From Bryobacterales bacterium (GTDB taxonomy: Bacteria; Acidobacteriota; Terriglobia; Bryobacterales; Bryobacteraceae), in contig PLRZ01000088.1 of assembly GCA_003164075.1 (NCBI GenBank), forward strand, positions 1 through 7,344: 7,344 nt of DNA, in the 5' to 3' direction. The first letter of the stretch is position 1, and each line of letters begins with the position of its first letter. The notes below the pieces were generated by a model. That model made no database searches. It was not told the origin of the DNA and worked only from the letters and a program-made list of their open reading frames with translations. Below are positions 7,268-7,344 of the stretch, one piece after another. The position numbers were made by a program, and so were the translations under genes.

Positions 7268-7344
7268 GCATTTAAGAAATAAACTTGCCTAACGCTCCCT
7301 TATGGGGCGCCCTCTGGGCCCGGCTCCGATGCGCGTTCAGAGCC
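7268..7344. repeat. Stem-loop interspersed repeat, copy 3 (cut by window edge)
   Basis: From 7272 the sequence matches the repeat at 3961-4032 in the same orientation at about 68 of 73 aligned positions (four substitutions and one single-base gap, counted by eye). The right arm of the stem lies beyond the window. It sits upstream of the Tat-exported GHL gene. The repeat side provides a TAA immediately before the most distal in-frame ATG (7271), so the repeat border limits that reading frame. Confidence 0.75.

Noticed and set aside
7098..7271. N-terminal extension of the Tat-exported GHL protein to the ATG at 7271
   Set aside because: It would bury the twin-arginine motif about 65 residues in, has no conserved look, and begins at the repeat border.

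Overview
The window is GC-rich bacterial DNA, most like Acidobacteriota (Bryobacterales/Solibacter-type). This assignment rests on three things: an MscL with a C-terminal zinc ribbon, large secreted glycoside-hydrolase-like (GHL) proteins, and intergenic palindromic repeats of the 'CGCTCCCTTACGG...' kind. It is an inference from style; no rRNA or other phylogenetic marker is present. Start codons include TTG and GTG, and clear Shine-Dalgarno sequences are scarce.

Layout, left to right. (1) 1-1304, minus strand: a secreted TIM-barrel GHL protein whose C-terminus lies beyond the left edge. (2) 1321-1443: an intergenic palindromic (REP/BIME-like) element. (3) 1468-3438, minus: a 656-residue outer-membrane protein with N-terminal TPR helices and a C-terminal beta-barrel, of NfrA/PgaA/BcsC-like architecture. 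(4) 3439-3522: a short divergent intergenic region containing an imperfect 22-bp dyad. (5) 3523-3954, plus: mscL. (6) 3956-4052: a stem-loop repeat between convergent genes. (7) 4138-4593, minus: a small single-domain cyclic-nucleotide-binding-fold protein. (8) 4594-4895: an intergenic region with a possible promoter, a degenerate repeat copy and a repeat fragment. (9) 4896-7097, minus: a Tat-exported protein with a GHL6-like barrel and a beta-galactosidase-trimerisation-like domain. (10) 7268-7344: another copy of the repeat seen at 3956, in the same orientation and cut by the window edge.

How the genes may work together. The TPR/beta-barrel protein and the secreted TIM-barrel protein downstream of it form a plausible exopolysaccharide export and trimming pair. 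This parallels PgaA with the hydrolase domain of PgaB, or NfrA of the NfrA-NfrB polysaccharide system. No glycosyltransferase is visible here; if the idea is right it should lie beyond the left edge. MscL is housekeeping osmoprotection. The Tat-exported GHL protein and the small cNMP-fold protein share a strand but are separated by about 300 bp of repeats, so a shared transcript is doubtful. I see no transposase, CRISPR array, tRNA or rRNA. The most unusual structural feature is the direct-repeat pair bracketing the cNMP/GHL block.
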